Source: Virgibacillus sp. MSJ-26 | Lineage (GTDB): Bacteria; Bacillota; Bacilli; Bacillales; Amphibacillaceae | NCBI RefSeq assembly: GCF_018918075.1 | Contig: NZ_JAHLPW010000010.1 | Coordinates: forward strand, 1-64,000 | Length of the DNA stretch: 64,000 bases | Direction: 5' to 3' | Shown: positions 8,266-17,657 of the stretch, piece after piece | Position numbering within the stretch: position 1 is the stretch's first letter | Layout of the letters: each line of letters opens with the position of its first letter | The notes under the pieces: model-generated | What the model saw: the letters and a program-made list of their open reading frames with translations, nothing else | Told to the model about the DNA's origin: nothing | Database searches by the model: none | Translations under genes and position numbers: made by a program

Positions 8266-8468
8266 GAGTGCGTCATTTCATATTCTTAAGAGTTCATATC
8301 AGAAGAGTCGTTGTCACGATACGTGAACTCCGCATTTTGAAGTTTATACATCTTGAGAGCCACTATCACGATACGTAACTCCGCATTTTGAAGTTTATAC
8401 ATCTTGAGAGCCACTGTCACGATGCATAACTTCGCATTTGAAAGATTTCATATTATAAGAGGGGCTCT
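8266..8468. repeat. About 52-bp tandem repeat array (inverted copy of the 42.4-kb array)
   Basis: TCACGAT recurs at 8314, 8366 and 8417, giving periods of 52 and 51 bases. The first two full units are nearly identical, the last is degenerate, and a further decayed unit precedes 8314. The reverse complement of the unit aligns with the units at 42417-42690 (shared TCGTGA, TCTCA, TGTAT and ATCGTGA blocks). No ORF is present. It fills the gap between convergent genes. Confidence 0.75.
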
Positions 8469-8520
8469 TACAGGGCATGACTACAATTTTGAAAATAATT
8501 CTAAGTAGTTGTCAAATAAA

Positions 8521-8549
8521 AAAACTCTCTTTCAAGATAAGAGAGTTTT
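8521..8549. terminator. Bidirectional terminator
   Basis: AAAACTCTCTT and AAGAGAGTTTT form an 11-bp stem with a 7-base loop, with A and T runs on both sides. It serves the convergent MFS (+) and ctaB (-) genes. Confidence 0.85.
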
Positions 8550-8558
8550 TTATATTTC

Positions 8559-9533
8559 TTATAACGTAAATACAATCATTAACATAAAGAAAGCCATTAA
8601 GTAATATAACGATGTTTTGAATACTATATTTGCCCATTTCAGGTCGTCTTTCATATAAAATCCGCTAATCCCCACGGCGAGCCATGCAAGGTTGATAAGT
8701 GAAATAATAATCACAAATGGAAGACCAAGTGATGTTAAATACAGTGGCAATGGTAATAAACATGCCATATAAATAACCGTTTGGCGTTTCGTCATTTTAA
8801 AACCTTGAACAACTGGTAACATTGGAACACCAGCCGCTTTATACTCATCATAACGTCTCATAGCAATCGCAAATGTATGTGGAATCTGCCAAATAAATAA
8901 TAGCAAAAACATAATCATCGGTACAACATGAATCGCTGAATCAACAGCTGCCCATCCAATGAGCGGCGTAACTGCTCCTGATAAACTACCTACGATTGTA
9001 TTCAGTGTATATCTACGTTTCGTCCATAATGTATAAAGAACAACATATGTAAACCAACCTACAAAAGCATATAATGTTGCCTCCATCGAAGTAAACAACA
9101 ACATAATAAATCCGATGACAGTTGCTCCAATAGAAAGTCCTAATACAACTGGTAAAGAAATATTACCTGTTACCGTAGGACGAGATTGTGTTCGTTTCAT
9201 TTCAACATCAAGATCTACTTCATACCAATTATTAAACATCAATGCGCCAGCCATGACTAGCGTACTCCCTACTATTGTTAATAGAAAAAGATCTGCATTG
9301 GCTGTAATTGAAGTTCCTGTGAAGTGTGTGGCTAACCAAAACCCTGTAAACACAGGTAAAACATTTAATATCAATACAACCATTTTTGTTAACGATTTAA
9401 CATCTGTTAGTAATCTTGCCAATTTTCCCTTATTCACTTCACTTGTCTCACTTGTTAACAATGAAGATGCCTTCTCCACATTTAACACCCCATATTTGTT
9501 TGATCCTATAAAAATATTCGTCATTAATGTCAT
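8559..9533 (-). CDS. ctaB: Protoheme IX farnesyltransferase (heme O synthase)
   Basis: A 324-residue UbiA-family prenyltransferase that attaches farnesyl from farnesyl diphosphate to heme B, giving heme O for terminal oxidases. The first aspartate-rich motif NNWYEVDLD (about 101-109) with downstream RTQSRPT is diagnostic, and about nine hydrophobic segments follow. The ATG at 9533 has no strong ribosome site, so a GTG within the next ~20 codons is a possible alternative start. It stands alone here, without ctaA or cytochrome oxidase genes beside it. The gap 9534-9727 shows no clear terminator for the upstream gene. Confidence 0.93.
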   Translation of the reverse strand: MTLMTNIFIGSNKYGVLNVEKASSLLTSETSEVNKGKLARLLTDVKSLTKMVVLILNVLPVFTGFWLATHFTGTSITANADLFLLTIVGSTLVMAGALMFNNWYEVDLDVEMKRTQSRPTVTGNISLPVVLGLSIGATVIGFIMLLFTSMEATLYAFVGWFTYVVLYTLWTKRRYTLNTIVGSLSGAVTPLIGWAAVDSAIHVVPMIMFLLLFIWQIPHTFAIAMRRYDEYKAAGVPMLPVVQGFKMTKRQTVIYMACLLPLPLYLTSLGLPFVIIISLINLAWLAVGISGFYMKDDLKWANIVFKTSLYYLMAFFMLMIVFTL

Positions 9534-9727
9534 AATTCAACAATTTTATTATAACATGAAGTTTATGGCGTATCTATAAATGCCTCTTTTATTCACAAAG
9601 CCGACACAAAGTCGTCAACCAAGCGATGTGAATTTCTTATTTTACTTTTTCCAAATAAAGTAACTTTATGATGAAACATTTCTAACTGGACAATGCATAA
9701 CTACTTTACTCCCTCACATCGATAAAA

Positions 9728-10768
9728 CTAAAACTTTTTCTCTTGCCGGCTAATATATTTATCCAACTTTTCAAGTTCAACCATTAATTCTACAACACTG
9801 CTAGCCACTGGAAATATTTCAATCCATTTTTCTATTTCCGATTGCTGAAGTTCGCCAATTAAATCATTAATAGTTAAATTCATAGCGGTAAAACTTTCTT
9901 GCTGCAGTTCTTTTTGAACTGTTACCTTATCTTCATACGTTAAAATTATATTTTCGTGATATTCAACAATCTTAGCAACTAGTTTTTTGACCAAAAAGGA
10001 CTGATTCGGGGATATCTCTTCTATCTTATCCAATTTTAGCTCCAAATTTTCAATGAGATCATACTCTAACTCAACTACTCTTAACATCTGTTTAAAGATA
10101 ACAATATCTCGCATGAAATGAAATCGGTCGTTAATAAACATGCGACTTTTTTCATCATTGATAATACCAAGATAATTACTGATTTCCTTGGTGTCGTCCT
10201 TTAAGTCTTTTTCTTTCTTCTTGAGTTCTTTTACTTTCATTGTTTTATTTGGAATAACACGTAGCAGGAAACTTGTTTTATCTAAGGCCTCTTTTATCAT
10301 GTCATAGAGTAATTTTTGATGATTGGGTGGAAATATTAACGTATTGATAATAAACGCTGAAGAAATCCCAATTCCAATTAACGATAAACGTTGTGTAAGA
10401 TAAGTGAAATTAATTGTTTCCTCACCTGACATCATAATAATTGCTATCGTTAAGATTGATAAGTTAACAGTTTTAACCCAACCCATTTTTATATTAAATG
10501 CAATGGCAAGAATGACCGTGATCCCAATAGACAGGGGGTGTAGACCAATTGTATAAGCTGCAAGCAAAGCAAAGCCAACCCCTATAGCAGTCGAGATTGC
10601 TGTCTCTTTGATATACGTAATTGAGCGCATGATTGAAGGCTGCATGGCTACTACGGAAGTGATGACCGCCACCAGACCCATCTCATAATTAAGTAGCTCT
10701 GTAACAAGTATTGACAAAGCCACCGCTAGCCCGGTTTTCATCGTTCGAGGACCTATATTAAAATTCAT
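9728..10768 (-). CDS. Aromatic acid exporter (ArAE_1/DUF939) family membrane protein
   Basis: A 346-residue protein with a membrane half (about residues 10-145, with GLAVALSILVTELLNY and AVITSVVAMQPS) and a cytoplasmic helical half rich in lysine and glutamate. This architecture matches the ArAE_1 family of putative aromatic acid exporters. The start ATG follows AGGAGG. A dispersed repeat starts a few bases upstream of the ribosome site, so the repeat is probably transcribed in the leader or separates the gene from its promoter. The gene is not in an obvious operon. The substrate is unknown. Confidence 0.8.
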   Translation of the reverse strand: MNFNIGPRTMKTGLAVALSILVTELLNYEMGLVAVITSVVAMQPSIMRSITYIKETAISTAIGVGFALLAAYTIGLHPLSIGITVILAIAFNIKMGWVKTVNLSILTIAIIMMSGEETINFTYLTQRLSLIGIGISSAFIINTLIFPPNHQKLLYDMIKEALDKTSFLLRVIPNKTMKVKELKKKEKDLKDDTKEISNYLGIINDEKSRMFINDRFHFMRDIVIFKQMLRVVELEYDLIENLELKLDKIEEISPNQSFLVKKLVAKIVEYHENIILTYEDKVTVQKELQQESFTAMNLTINDLIGELQQSEIEKWIEIFPVASSVVELMVELEKLDKYISRQEKKF

Positions 10769-10783
10769 ATTTTAACCTCCTGG

Positions 10784-10915
10784 TAAAGCGAAACCTCAAT
10801 CAGTAGGGAGGTTTCTTCCATTCCTGACTGACTGTTAGTTGAGCAAAGTCGGACATTTATTGGCAGTCCCCCACTTCTCCTATGTCGCTTCTCCTGAATT
10901 TTCGAAAGGAGTATT
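10784..10915. repeat. Dispersed repeat directly upstream of the exporter gene
   Basis: TAAAGCGAAACCTCAATCAG opens the element, followed by GGGAGGTTTC, GTTAGTTGAGCAAAGTCGG and CCCCCACTTCTCC blocks. Its left end matches 6827-6870. The pattern resembles intergenic repeats common in Bacillaceae. The remainder of the gap (10916-11145) is AT-rich and shows no supported feature. Confidence 0.55.
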
Positions 10916-11145
10916 TCTAGTGGTAGTTAACGGGGGATACAAGGTATAGCCTTATTCATATTAATAGAAGTTGTCCTTATGAACAACATCAACAAAGCCA
11001 CAATTATCTTCTCGCTATATAATATCATGTCTATGATTTCTCATGAAGAAATATGGTGTACTTTAAATTTAAGCCTTTCTAAACTTTACCCGTTTTAAGT
11101 TCATAAAACCTGTAAACTTAAGTACTCATTTTTTGTATAGAAATT

Positions 11146-11193
11146 AACATCATCCTTAACTCATTGATAATTTACTGGGTTAAGGATGATGTT
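11146..11193 (-). terminator. Hairpin downstream of a peptide-binding lipoprotein gene
   Basis: AACATCATCCTTAAC (11146-11160) pairs perfectly with GTTAAGGATGATGTT (11179-11193), an 18-base loop between them. It lies about 90 bases after the minus-strand stop at 11283, with no long T run. The stretch between (11219-11282) includes a short in-frame tail ending in EEYAQKKR that may be a remnant of a lost gene. Confidence 0.6.
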
Positions 11194-11282
11194 TGGCTAC
11201 AATTGTTTCACTATCTCTTTTTCTGTGCGTATTCTTCAATAATTGATTCGATGTTATTTATTGTTCTTTCGAAAATGACAGT

Positions 11283-12875
11283 TTACTCTTCCAAAGTCAC
11301 ATCTCTTAAGAAAGGAAAACTGCTTGGATATTGAAAGAAACCATGAATATTGTCTCTTAGACCAGCTAGCAACACAGAATGGTAGACTGGAACAATCGGT
11401 GCCTCATCAATAATAATCTGCTGTGCTTCAGTATACAGTTCAAGCCGTTCATCCTCATCTATTGTCTTTCTAGCCTCTTCTAGTAATTGATCAACATCAT
11501 CATTATTAAAAAACGATCTGTTGCCGGAAGCACCAACGTTTTCAGAGTGGAACATCGGATAAAGCCCATAATCAGCATCTAAAGTAACTGTACCCCAGCT
11601 TCCCACAAACATATCGACATCACCATTGGCAGTCGCTTCAAGATAAGCGCCTGTTTCCATCATTTCTATATCAAGTTCAATCCCTATCTCACTGAGTTGG
11701 TCTTGAGCAATTTCAGCTAAATCTGCTGTAGTACGATCATTAACTAATATAGTGGCATTAAATCCATCTTCATAACCTGCGTTTTCTAATAACTTTTTTG
11801 CTTCCTCTTGGTTATAATTAATTGGCTGTAAGTCCTCACTGAAACCAAAGACAGTGGGAGCTAGTGGGCCATTCGCTTGTAATGCTACCCCATCAGTTAC
11901 ACCTTCATTAACAACTTCTTTATCAATCGCCATAGAAACAGCTTGCCTTACCTTTACATCATCAAATGGTTTTTGTTCTGTATTCATGCCTATATATGTC
12001 AAACTTGCACTATCTGTTTGTTTGACATATGTTCCCTCATTGGCATCAATTCGTTCTATATCATTAGCATTCACTGGATAAATAATATCTGCTTCTTCTG
12101 TTTCAAGTTCAGCAATCCGTGTCATATCTTCTGGTACAACTTTAAACGTTACTGAGTCTACATTCGCTTTGTCTCCCCAATAGTCTTTATTTTTGACGAG
12201 TTTAATGTATTCTCCATTAGAACGTTCATCATATTGAAAGTAACCCGTACCAACAGGATTGTCATTCACAGAAGCGAAAGGCTCTTCACCATTATCAATT
12301 GCGGCATAATCAGCTTCAATTGATTTTAAACTAATGATATGACCTCCTGGATGAGCTAAATGAAGTGGTAACGCAGAAAATGGATACTTTGTAGTGATAT
12401 ATATTCTATAGTCGTCTTTGACCTCGACAGATTCAATCATATCGAATAAAAAGGCAAGTGATGAGCCAATCTCAGGATCTAATACACGATCTAAATTCGC
12501 TTTGACTACATCAGCATTTAATTCTGACCCATCGTGAAATTCCACGTCTTTTCTTATTTTCACTTCCCATACTTTATCTTCTATCTGTTCAATGCTCTCC
12601 GCTAATGCCGGTTCTATATTTAAATCTTTATCTAATGCCACCAACGTATCATACATCGCATTCATCACATAAAGTGAATTACCATCATTCGCTGCATGTG
12701 GATCCAGCGAAACAGGATCCGATGCTAAATCAACAATTAACTCCCCGCCATATTGATCCTCTTTCTCTTTCGTCTCATTATGTCCATCAACCGAATCAGG
12801 CTCCTGTGCACATGCTGCTAAACCAACAATCACAAATATTACTAATGAAAGAAAGCTATACTGATATTTTTTCAT
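11283..12875 (-). CDS. Oligopeptide ABC transporter substrate-binding lipoprotein
   Basis: A 530-residue extracellular solute-binding protein of family 5 (OppA/DppE-like). A signal peptide ends in the lipobox LAAC with the lipidated cysteine at residue 22, so it is anchored outside the membrane. Family marks include SLDPHAANDG near residue 60, FHDGSELNADVVKANLDRVLD, NPVGTGYFQ and AVSMAIDKE. It is a full-length paralogue of the protein at 19403-21001. No ABC permease or ATPase gene is in the window, so it must work with a transporter encoded elsewhere or act as a sensor. Peptides or peptide-like compounds are the likely ligand, judging from neighbouring peptidase-type genes. Confidence 0.9.
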   Translation of the reverse strand: MKKYQYSFLSLVIFVIVGLAACAQEPDSVDGHNETKEKEDQYGGELIVDLASDPVSLDPHAANDGNSLYVMNAMYDTLVALDKDLNIEPALAESIEQIEDKVWEVKIRKDVEFHDGSELNADVVKANLDRVLDPEIGSSLAFLFDMIESVEVKDDYRIYITTKYPFSALPLHLAHPGGHIISLKSIEADYAAIDNGEEPFASVNDNPVGTGYFQYDERSNGEYIKLVKNKDYWGDKANVDSVTFKVVPEDMTRIAELETEEADIIYPVNANDIERIDANEGTYVKQTDSASLTYIGMNTEQKPFDDVKVRQAVSMAIDKEVVNEGVTDGVALQANGPLAPTVFGFSEDLQPINYNQEEAKKLLENAGYEDGFNATILVNDRTTADLAEIAQDQLSEIGIELDIEMMETGAYLEATANGDVDMFVGSWGTVTLDADYGLYPMFHSENVGASGNRSFFNNDDVDQLLEEARKTIDEDERLELYTEAQQIIIDEAPIVPVYHSVLLAGLRDNIHGFFQYPSSFPFLRDVTLEE

Positions 12876-12973
12876 CTTTTAGTCTCCTCTTTAAATCATA
12901 GTAATATTATAAGATTAATTAGGTTTGTATTATGTGCATATAATTTAACATTTAAGGTATAGTAATACATTTA

Positions 12974-13633
12974 TTACTGAAAGACCCGCCACTGGTACTG
13001 ATCAGCGATGATTGCCATTTCTTTATTTGGATTCACTACAACTGGATGATTTGCAAATCTAAACAGCGGCAGATCACTTTTGCTATCAGCATAGGCCCAA
13101 ACAGACGTATCTTCCTCTATACTTTTTGATTTCATCCATTTCTGTATATGCCTTACCTTCTGTTCACCATTGATATATTCATGAATATCTCCAGTACAAA
13201 TTCCATTTTCATCATATGAAATTTTTGTACTTATAATTGGTACATCCAAGTTCACTTCTTTAATAAATTCCTGTAAAAAAGGATGTAAAGCACCAGATAC
13301 GATGATAATTTCATCCCCATTCTTCTTATGTTCATGAATTTTTTCAATGAGTGGCCAATTTATATCTGCCTTTCCAATTTCAACAAGTTTTTCAAAAAAA
13401 TCACCCAGTTCCTGTTCCGTTCTCCCTTTAAAAGATCTTACAAAAGAGAGAAAAAATTGTTTACGTAAGGCCTCTCTCCCTTTTAGTAGACCAGCAAAAG
13501 CAGAAATTACCACCCCTTGGCCTACAACTAGCCACTCTTTTATCGTAAATTCTTTTTGTGCTAACTGAAACATTGCATTAAAAGAGTTTCCTTTGTATAA
13601 TGTTCCATCAAAATCTACTGTAATAACTGTCAC
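12974..13633 (-). CDS. HAD-IB family phosphatase (SerB-like)
   Basis: A cytoplasmic hydrolase of about 219 residues. HAD motif I is VDFDGT near the N terminus, motif II is IVSGA near residue 112, and motif III is YADSKSDLPLF in the last quarter, followed by VVVNPNKEM. This set is typical of subfamily IB, which includes phosphoserine phosphatase. I prefer the GTG at 13633, preceded by AAAGGTGA at proper spacing, over a GTG at 13642 that lies within the ribosome site. It is 98 bases upstream of the lipoprotein gene on the same strand. The substrate is not determinable. Confidence 0.85.
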   Translation of the reverse strand: MTVITVDFDGTLYKGNSFNAMFQLAQKEFTIKEWLVVGQGVVISAFAGLLKGREALRKQFFLSFVRSFKGRTEQELGDFFEKLVEIGKADINWPLIEKIHEHKKNGDEIIIVSGALHPFLQEFIKEVNLDVPIISTKISYDENGICTGDIHEYINGEQKVRHIQKWMKSKSIEEDTSVWAYADSKSDLPLFRFANHPVVVNPNKEMAIIADQYQWRVFQ

Positions 13634-13730
13634 GTATATCACCTTTCTACATAACTAAGTAAAAGTATATTTTATTTTGTTATTCATTCTATATTATCAT
13701 AATCTTCTTATATTTTCTTCACTAACCATA

Positions 13731-13768
13731 AAAACCCTTAAAAGGTCAATCTACCTTTTAAGGGTTTT
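13731..13768 (-). terminator. Strong Rho-independent terminator after abgA-like gene
   Basis: AAAACCCTTAAAAGGT and ACCTTTTAAGGGTTTT make a perfect 16-bp stem with a 6-base loop, followed on the minus strand by TTATGG after the TTTT of the stem. It lies 25 bases after the stop at 13794. Confidence 0.9.
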
Positions 13769-13793
13769 AGTAAGAACGTTGAATGCCTCTAGT

Positions 13794-15077
13794 TCACTGA
13801 GTCAATTTAATAATCGAGTTATACAAAATCTCTACAGATGGTAAGAGGGACTCTTCGTTAATATCAAATTTCTCATTATGGTGGCCTGCAGCTAAATCCG
13901 TTCCAAAAATACAGTAAGTTGCTAAACCACCATTTTTTTGAACTGCCTCCATAAAGAAAGTGGCATCTTCTGAACCAGCGCTTTCATTACTTTCTAAAAC
14001 ACTTTTTTTGATTATTGGATGCTTGGTCGCACAAGTATGAAGCACCTCGGCTAAATCGCGAGAGCAATCACAAGCTTTTCCTTCTCCAACGACATCGATA
14101 CTATAATCATTTTGGTACATCGTTGCCGCTCCTTTTACTATTGCTTCCACTTGCTGTTGAACATACTGATTAATAGTAGAAGTTTCACCACGTGTTTCTA
14201 CTTTTAATTTTGCCACACTCGGAATAATATTTCTCCCTGAGCCTGCATGTATTTCCCCTATATTCACTCGTGTCAAACCACCGGAGTGGCGTGGGATTGA
14301 ATATATATTTAGTGCCGCTGAGGATGCAGCTAGGAGAGAGTTACGTCCTTGTTCTGGTTCTCCACCAGCGTGAGCAGATCTACCACTAAACGAAATATCT
14401 AATTTTGAAGTCGCTAAAAAACCATTATTAGCTGCGGCAAATTCTTTAGACGGGACACCTAAGCCAATATGGAGTGCGATAAAGTAATCGACATCCTTCA
14501 CGACTCCCGCGTTAACCATCGACTTTGCCCCACGTGTTCCTTCTTCTGCTGGCTGGAAAATTAACTTTATTATTCCGTTAAGACAATCTTTATTTTCGAC
14601 AATCATTGTTGCAAGCCCAAGCCCCATTGCTGTATGGGCATCATGGCCACAGGCATGCATTTTATTTGGAAGCTTAGAACGAAAACCTTCTTGCACGGGA
14701 AAATGGTTATTTTCCTCTGCTTCATGGATGTTTAAAGCATCCATATCAACCCGAATAGCGATGGTGGGACCTTCACGTGATGTATCATAAGTCGCAACAA
14801 TTCCTGTATAGCCTTCTTCAAAGTACGGGAGATAATTTTCATTTGCACCATTTTCTTTTGCCCATTTGAGATGTTCTCTTGTTTCAACTTCACTCGGCTT
14901 GCCCATGCAATCTTGTTCAGACATCACCTTTCTTCCAAGTTGTAAATCAAAACCTAAGTCTGCCAAGGTGGAGGCGACAATTGACGCCGTTCTCATCTCT
15001 AAAAAGCCAGTTTCCGGATATTGATGAAAATCACGTCGCCATTCTTTCATTTTTAATGCTAAGTCTTTCTTTGTCAT
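13794..15077 (-). CDS. M20 amidohydrolase, p-aminobenzoyl-glutamate hydrolase subunit A-like
   Basis: A 427-residue metal-dependent amidohydrolase of peptidase family M20D. HACGHDAH (about 141-148) supplies metal ligands, with DMD near 111 and the catalytic-site PAEEG near 176. The insertion MSEQDCMGKPSEVE around residues 52-65 is characteristic of the AbgA branch, which cleaves p-aminobenzoyl-glutamate, a folate breakdown product. ATG 15077 follows AGGAG by 7 bases; a GTG one codon earlier is less well placed. The gene starts 21 bases after an AbgT-type transporter, forming a transport-plus-hydrolysis operon. No AbgB partner is present, so it may act on another N-acyl amino acid. Confidence 0.88.
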   Translation of the reverse strand: MTKKDLALKMKEWRRDFHQYPETGFLEMRTASIVASTLADLGFDLQLGRKVMSEQDCMGKPSEVETREHLKWAKENGANENYLPYFEEGYTGIVATYDTSREGPTIAIRVDMDALNIHEAEENNHFPVQEGFRSKLPNKMHACGHDAHTAMGLGLATMIVENKDCLNGIIKLIFQPAEEGTRGAKSMVNAGVVKDVDYFIALHIGLGVPSKEFAAANNGFLATSKLDISFSGRSAHAGGEPEQGRNSLLAASSAALNIYSIPRHSGGLTRVNIGEIHAGSGRNIIPSVAKLKVETRGETSTINQYVQQQVEAIVKGAATMYQNDYSIDVVGEGKACDCSRDLAEVLHTCATKHPIIKKSVLESNESAGSEDATFFMEAVQKNGGLATYCIFGTDLAAGHHNEKFDINEESLLPSVEILYNSIIKLTQ

Positions 15078-15098
15078 CACTGTTCTCCTAACTAAGTC

Positions 15099-16610
15099 TT
15101 ATAGATTTGCCGAAATACCTGGACCAAATGGAATACCAGTATAATAGAAAATTACAATGAGTATAATCCATGTAATTAAAAATGATACAGTATAAGGGAT
15201 CATTAAAGACATGTATGTTCCAATGTTTGCGTTCTTATCGTATTTCCTCATGAATGAAAGTATGATTACCATATATGGAAATAATGGTGTCATGATGTTC
15301 GTCGATGAATCAGCTACACGGTAAGCGACTTGAGTAAACGCTGGGTGATACCCTAGCTGCATAAACATCGGAATAAAAATAGGTGCTTCAATCGCCCATT
15401 TGGCAGATCCTGATGTTATTAAAAAGTTCAATAAAGCAGTAAAAATTATATATCCTATAATCAAGCCCATGCCTGTGAAGTTAATACTCGAGAGGAAATC
15501 AGCCCCGTTGACTGCTACCCATGTACCTAAATTGGACCAATTAAAATAAGCTATAAACTGTGCAATAGCGAACACAAGGACAATATAACCGCCCATTTCT
15601 TTAATAGAGTCTGCCATGTAATTGCTAATATCTTTGCCTGACTTAATTCTCCCTACTGTCATTCCAAAACTCACACCAATAATGATAAAGAATATCAATA
15701 TAATCGGAACAATCCCATCTAAAAACGGGGACGGTACAATGCCTCCATCGTCATTTCTCAGTGGGCTATTAGGTAGGAAAATAACAACGACGAGCAAAGC
15801 AATATATACAATTCCTGCCAATAAAGCATTTATAAAACCTTTTCTGGCATTAGGCAACTCCTCAGTATTATCCTCTTCCACTGCTTCTCCCTCATATTTA
15901 CCTAGACGAGGCTCAATAAATCTAGTAGTGATAAGTCCTCCAACAACTGTCAACACAAACACCGAGACAATATTGAAAAACCAGTTATCCACTGGTGTTA
16001 CCGTTATTGTATCATCAATAATAGCTGCCGCTTCAGTAGAAATCCCTGCGAGCAAGGCATCCGTTCCAGCAACAAACAAGTTTGCAGTAAAACCAGCTCC
16101 TGCTCCAGCATACCCTGCGGCCAATCCCGCTAGCGGATGTCTACCGATTTTGTAAAATACAATAGCTGCTAACGGGGGGATCAGAACAATCGCCGCATCT
16201 GAAGCTAAATTCCCTAAAATACCGACAAATACTACCGTGTACGTGATTAAAACGGGTGGTGATTTTAGTATTGTTTTACGAATGGTGTAATCTAACAATC
16301 CTACTCTTTCCGTTAGTCCTATCCCTAACATCATTGCTAGCACAATACCTAACGGAGCAAAGCCTGTAAAGTTCTCTATCATTGACGTTAGAATAAACTG
16401 TACCCCTTCACCAGAGACTAAACTTTTTATAGGAGTATCCTCACCTGTTCCGGGATGCACAACACTTGCATCAAACATACTAAAAATCCATGAAATAATA
16501 ATCATTAAAAAGGCTAAAAACACAAACAAAATAAATGGATCTGGAAGCCTATTCCCTACTCTTTCAACAATGTCTAAAAACCTTTGAAAAATTCCTTTTT
16601 TGTCCTTCAT
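15099..16610 (-). CDS. AbgT-family transporter
   Basis: A 503-residue membrane protein with about 11-13 hydrophobic segments. NRLPDPF near residue 20, GLTERVGLLDY, the SDAAIVLIPPLAA block and the C-terminal SSTNIMTPLFPY are typical of AbgT transporters, which take up p-aminobenzoyl-glutamate and in some members export sulfonamides. The start ATG follows GAAGGTGATGG. It is the first gene of a two-gene operon with the M20 amidohydrolase and has a likely SigA promoter about 100 bases upstream. Import of an amide later cut by the partner enzyme is the simplest reading. Confidence 0.9.
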   Translation of the reverse strand: MKDKKGIFQRFLDIVERVGNRLPDPFILFVFLAFLMIIISWIFSMFDASVVHPGTGEDTPIKSLVSGEGVQFILTSMIENFTGFAPLGIVLAMMLGIGLTERVGLLDYTIRKTILKSPPVLITYTVVFVGILGNLASDAAIVLIPPLAAIVFYKIGRHPLAGLAAGYAGAGAGFTANLFVAGTDALLAGISTEAAAIIDDTITVTPVDNWFFNIVSVFVLTVVGGLITTRFIEPRLGKYEGEAVEEDNTEELPNARKGFINALLAGIVYIALLVVVIFLPNSPLRNDDGGIVPSPFLDGIVPIILIFFIIIGVSFGMTVGRIKSGKDISNYMADSIKEMGGYIVLVFAIAQFIAYFNWSNLGTWVAVNGADFLSSINFTGMGLIIGYIIFTALLNFLITSGSAKWAIEAPIFIPMFMQLGYHPAFTQVAYRVADSSTNIMTPLFPYMVIILSFMRKYDKNANIGTYMSLMIPYTVSFLITWIILIVIFYYTGIPFGPGISANL

Positions 16611-16703
16611 ACCATCACCTTCTTTTTATTAAATAATTTTAATTCTAGGTGTTGTTACATGAAGTGTAATCTAAATATTCCGTCAACTCTGAGTGTAATT
16701 CGA

Positions 16704-16733
16704 ATTATAATGCAACTTGATAAATGTCATCAA
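16704..16733 (-). promoter_or_regulatory. Probable SigA promoter of the abgT-abgA operon
   Basis: On the minus strand TTGATG (16728-16733) and TATAAT (16704-16709) are separated by 18 bases, about 95 bases upstream of the transporter start. Confidence 0.5.
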
Positions 16734-16781
16734 CCTCCCCCTTATTCGCCTAATAAGAGCCATTTCCTAAATGCAATCTAA

Positions 16782-17400
16782 TTAACCTTTATTGGACTTT
16801 AACTCCTTAATAGTGTTAATTGCAATTTTAGTTAATAGAGCTGCCCCTTAGGTAGGACATTTTCATTTATTTTAAAACGTGCATCATGCAAGCTCTTCTG
16901 CTCATCTTTATTTTCAATTTCGGTCCCAAGCCAAATAAAAGCTCTTGGAATATTCTCTAAAAACTGGCTAAAGTCTTCTGCGGCTTATGAAGGTGTAATT
17001 CAGGTGTAGACTTCTCACCAAACAGACTTTAGGCAGATTTTCGAACGAGACGAGCCCATTTTGGAGTATTAATAGTTGCTGGATAACCATCAAGATAGTC
17101 TATATCCACTTCATTATTAAACATCTCGGTAACATGGTGAATAACCTCGAAGAAACGTGCCTTTAATCACTTTTTAATTTTTATATCGTATGTCCGGACA
17201 GAACCTTCTATGCATACTGAATCACTAATGATATTAGAAGCAGTGCCGCCTTCAATCTTTCCAATGGTTATAACTGAAGCCTCTAAGGGGGCTAGTGCCC
17301 TACTGACGATTGTTTGCAAGCTTACAATAAGAAAGTCTGCGGGTCACAATTGGATTCATCTATTGGAGGCACATTCATTATTTGCCCTTAAACAATAATA
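16782..17400 (-). pseudogene. Decayed M20 amidohydrolase (C-terminal half)
   Basis: Minus-strand frames spell successive pieces of an M20D amidohydrolase: APLEASVITIGKIEGG, then SDSVCIEGSVRTYDIK ending in a TGA, then FNNEVDIDYLDGYPATIN, AEDFSQFLENIPRAFIW, and a tail KIAINTIKELKSNKG with stop at 16782. Internal stops and several frame changes separate them, one near 16843 being explained by a single missing G. The N-terminal half with the metal ligands is absent. It is not a copy of the intact AbgA-like gene next door: the sequence belongs to a different M20D branch. Confidence 0.75.
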
Positions 17401-17657
17401 CCGTCTGCGTGTCTCTTTAATTTATGAAGTACATTTAATAATAAAATATTTCGTATCCTTTGAACGTAGTATACATAATTTTTGAATATTTGTATATAAC
17501 ATTGTTTTGACTTTAATCCAAATGAAAATCAATTGGAGAAATAACCGACTTAATGATTTCCCTTTCTTTGTTTTGACATAATTTTGTTTGGATAAAGAAT
17601 TAATATGATTAATTAGTGAATTGTCATATATTTCATCAAACTTAGGTGGTGGTTGAA

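Noticed and set aside
11219-11282. Short in-frame tail ending EEYAQKKR after the first peptide-binding lipoprotein
   Set aside because: Too short to assign; it could be the remnant of a regulator gene, but no start or homology could be supported.
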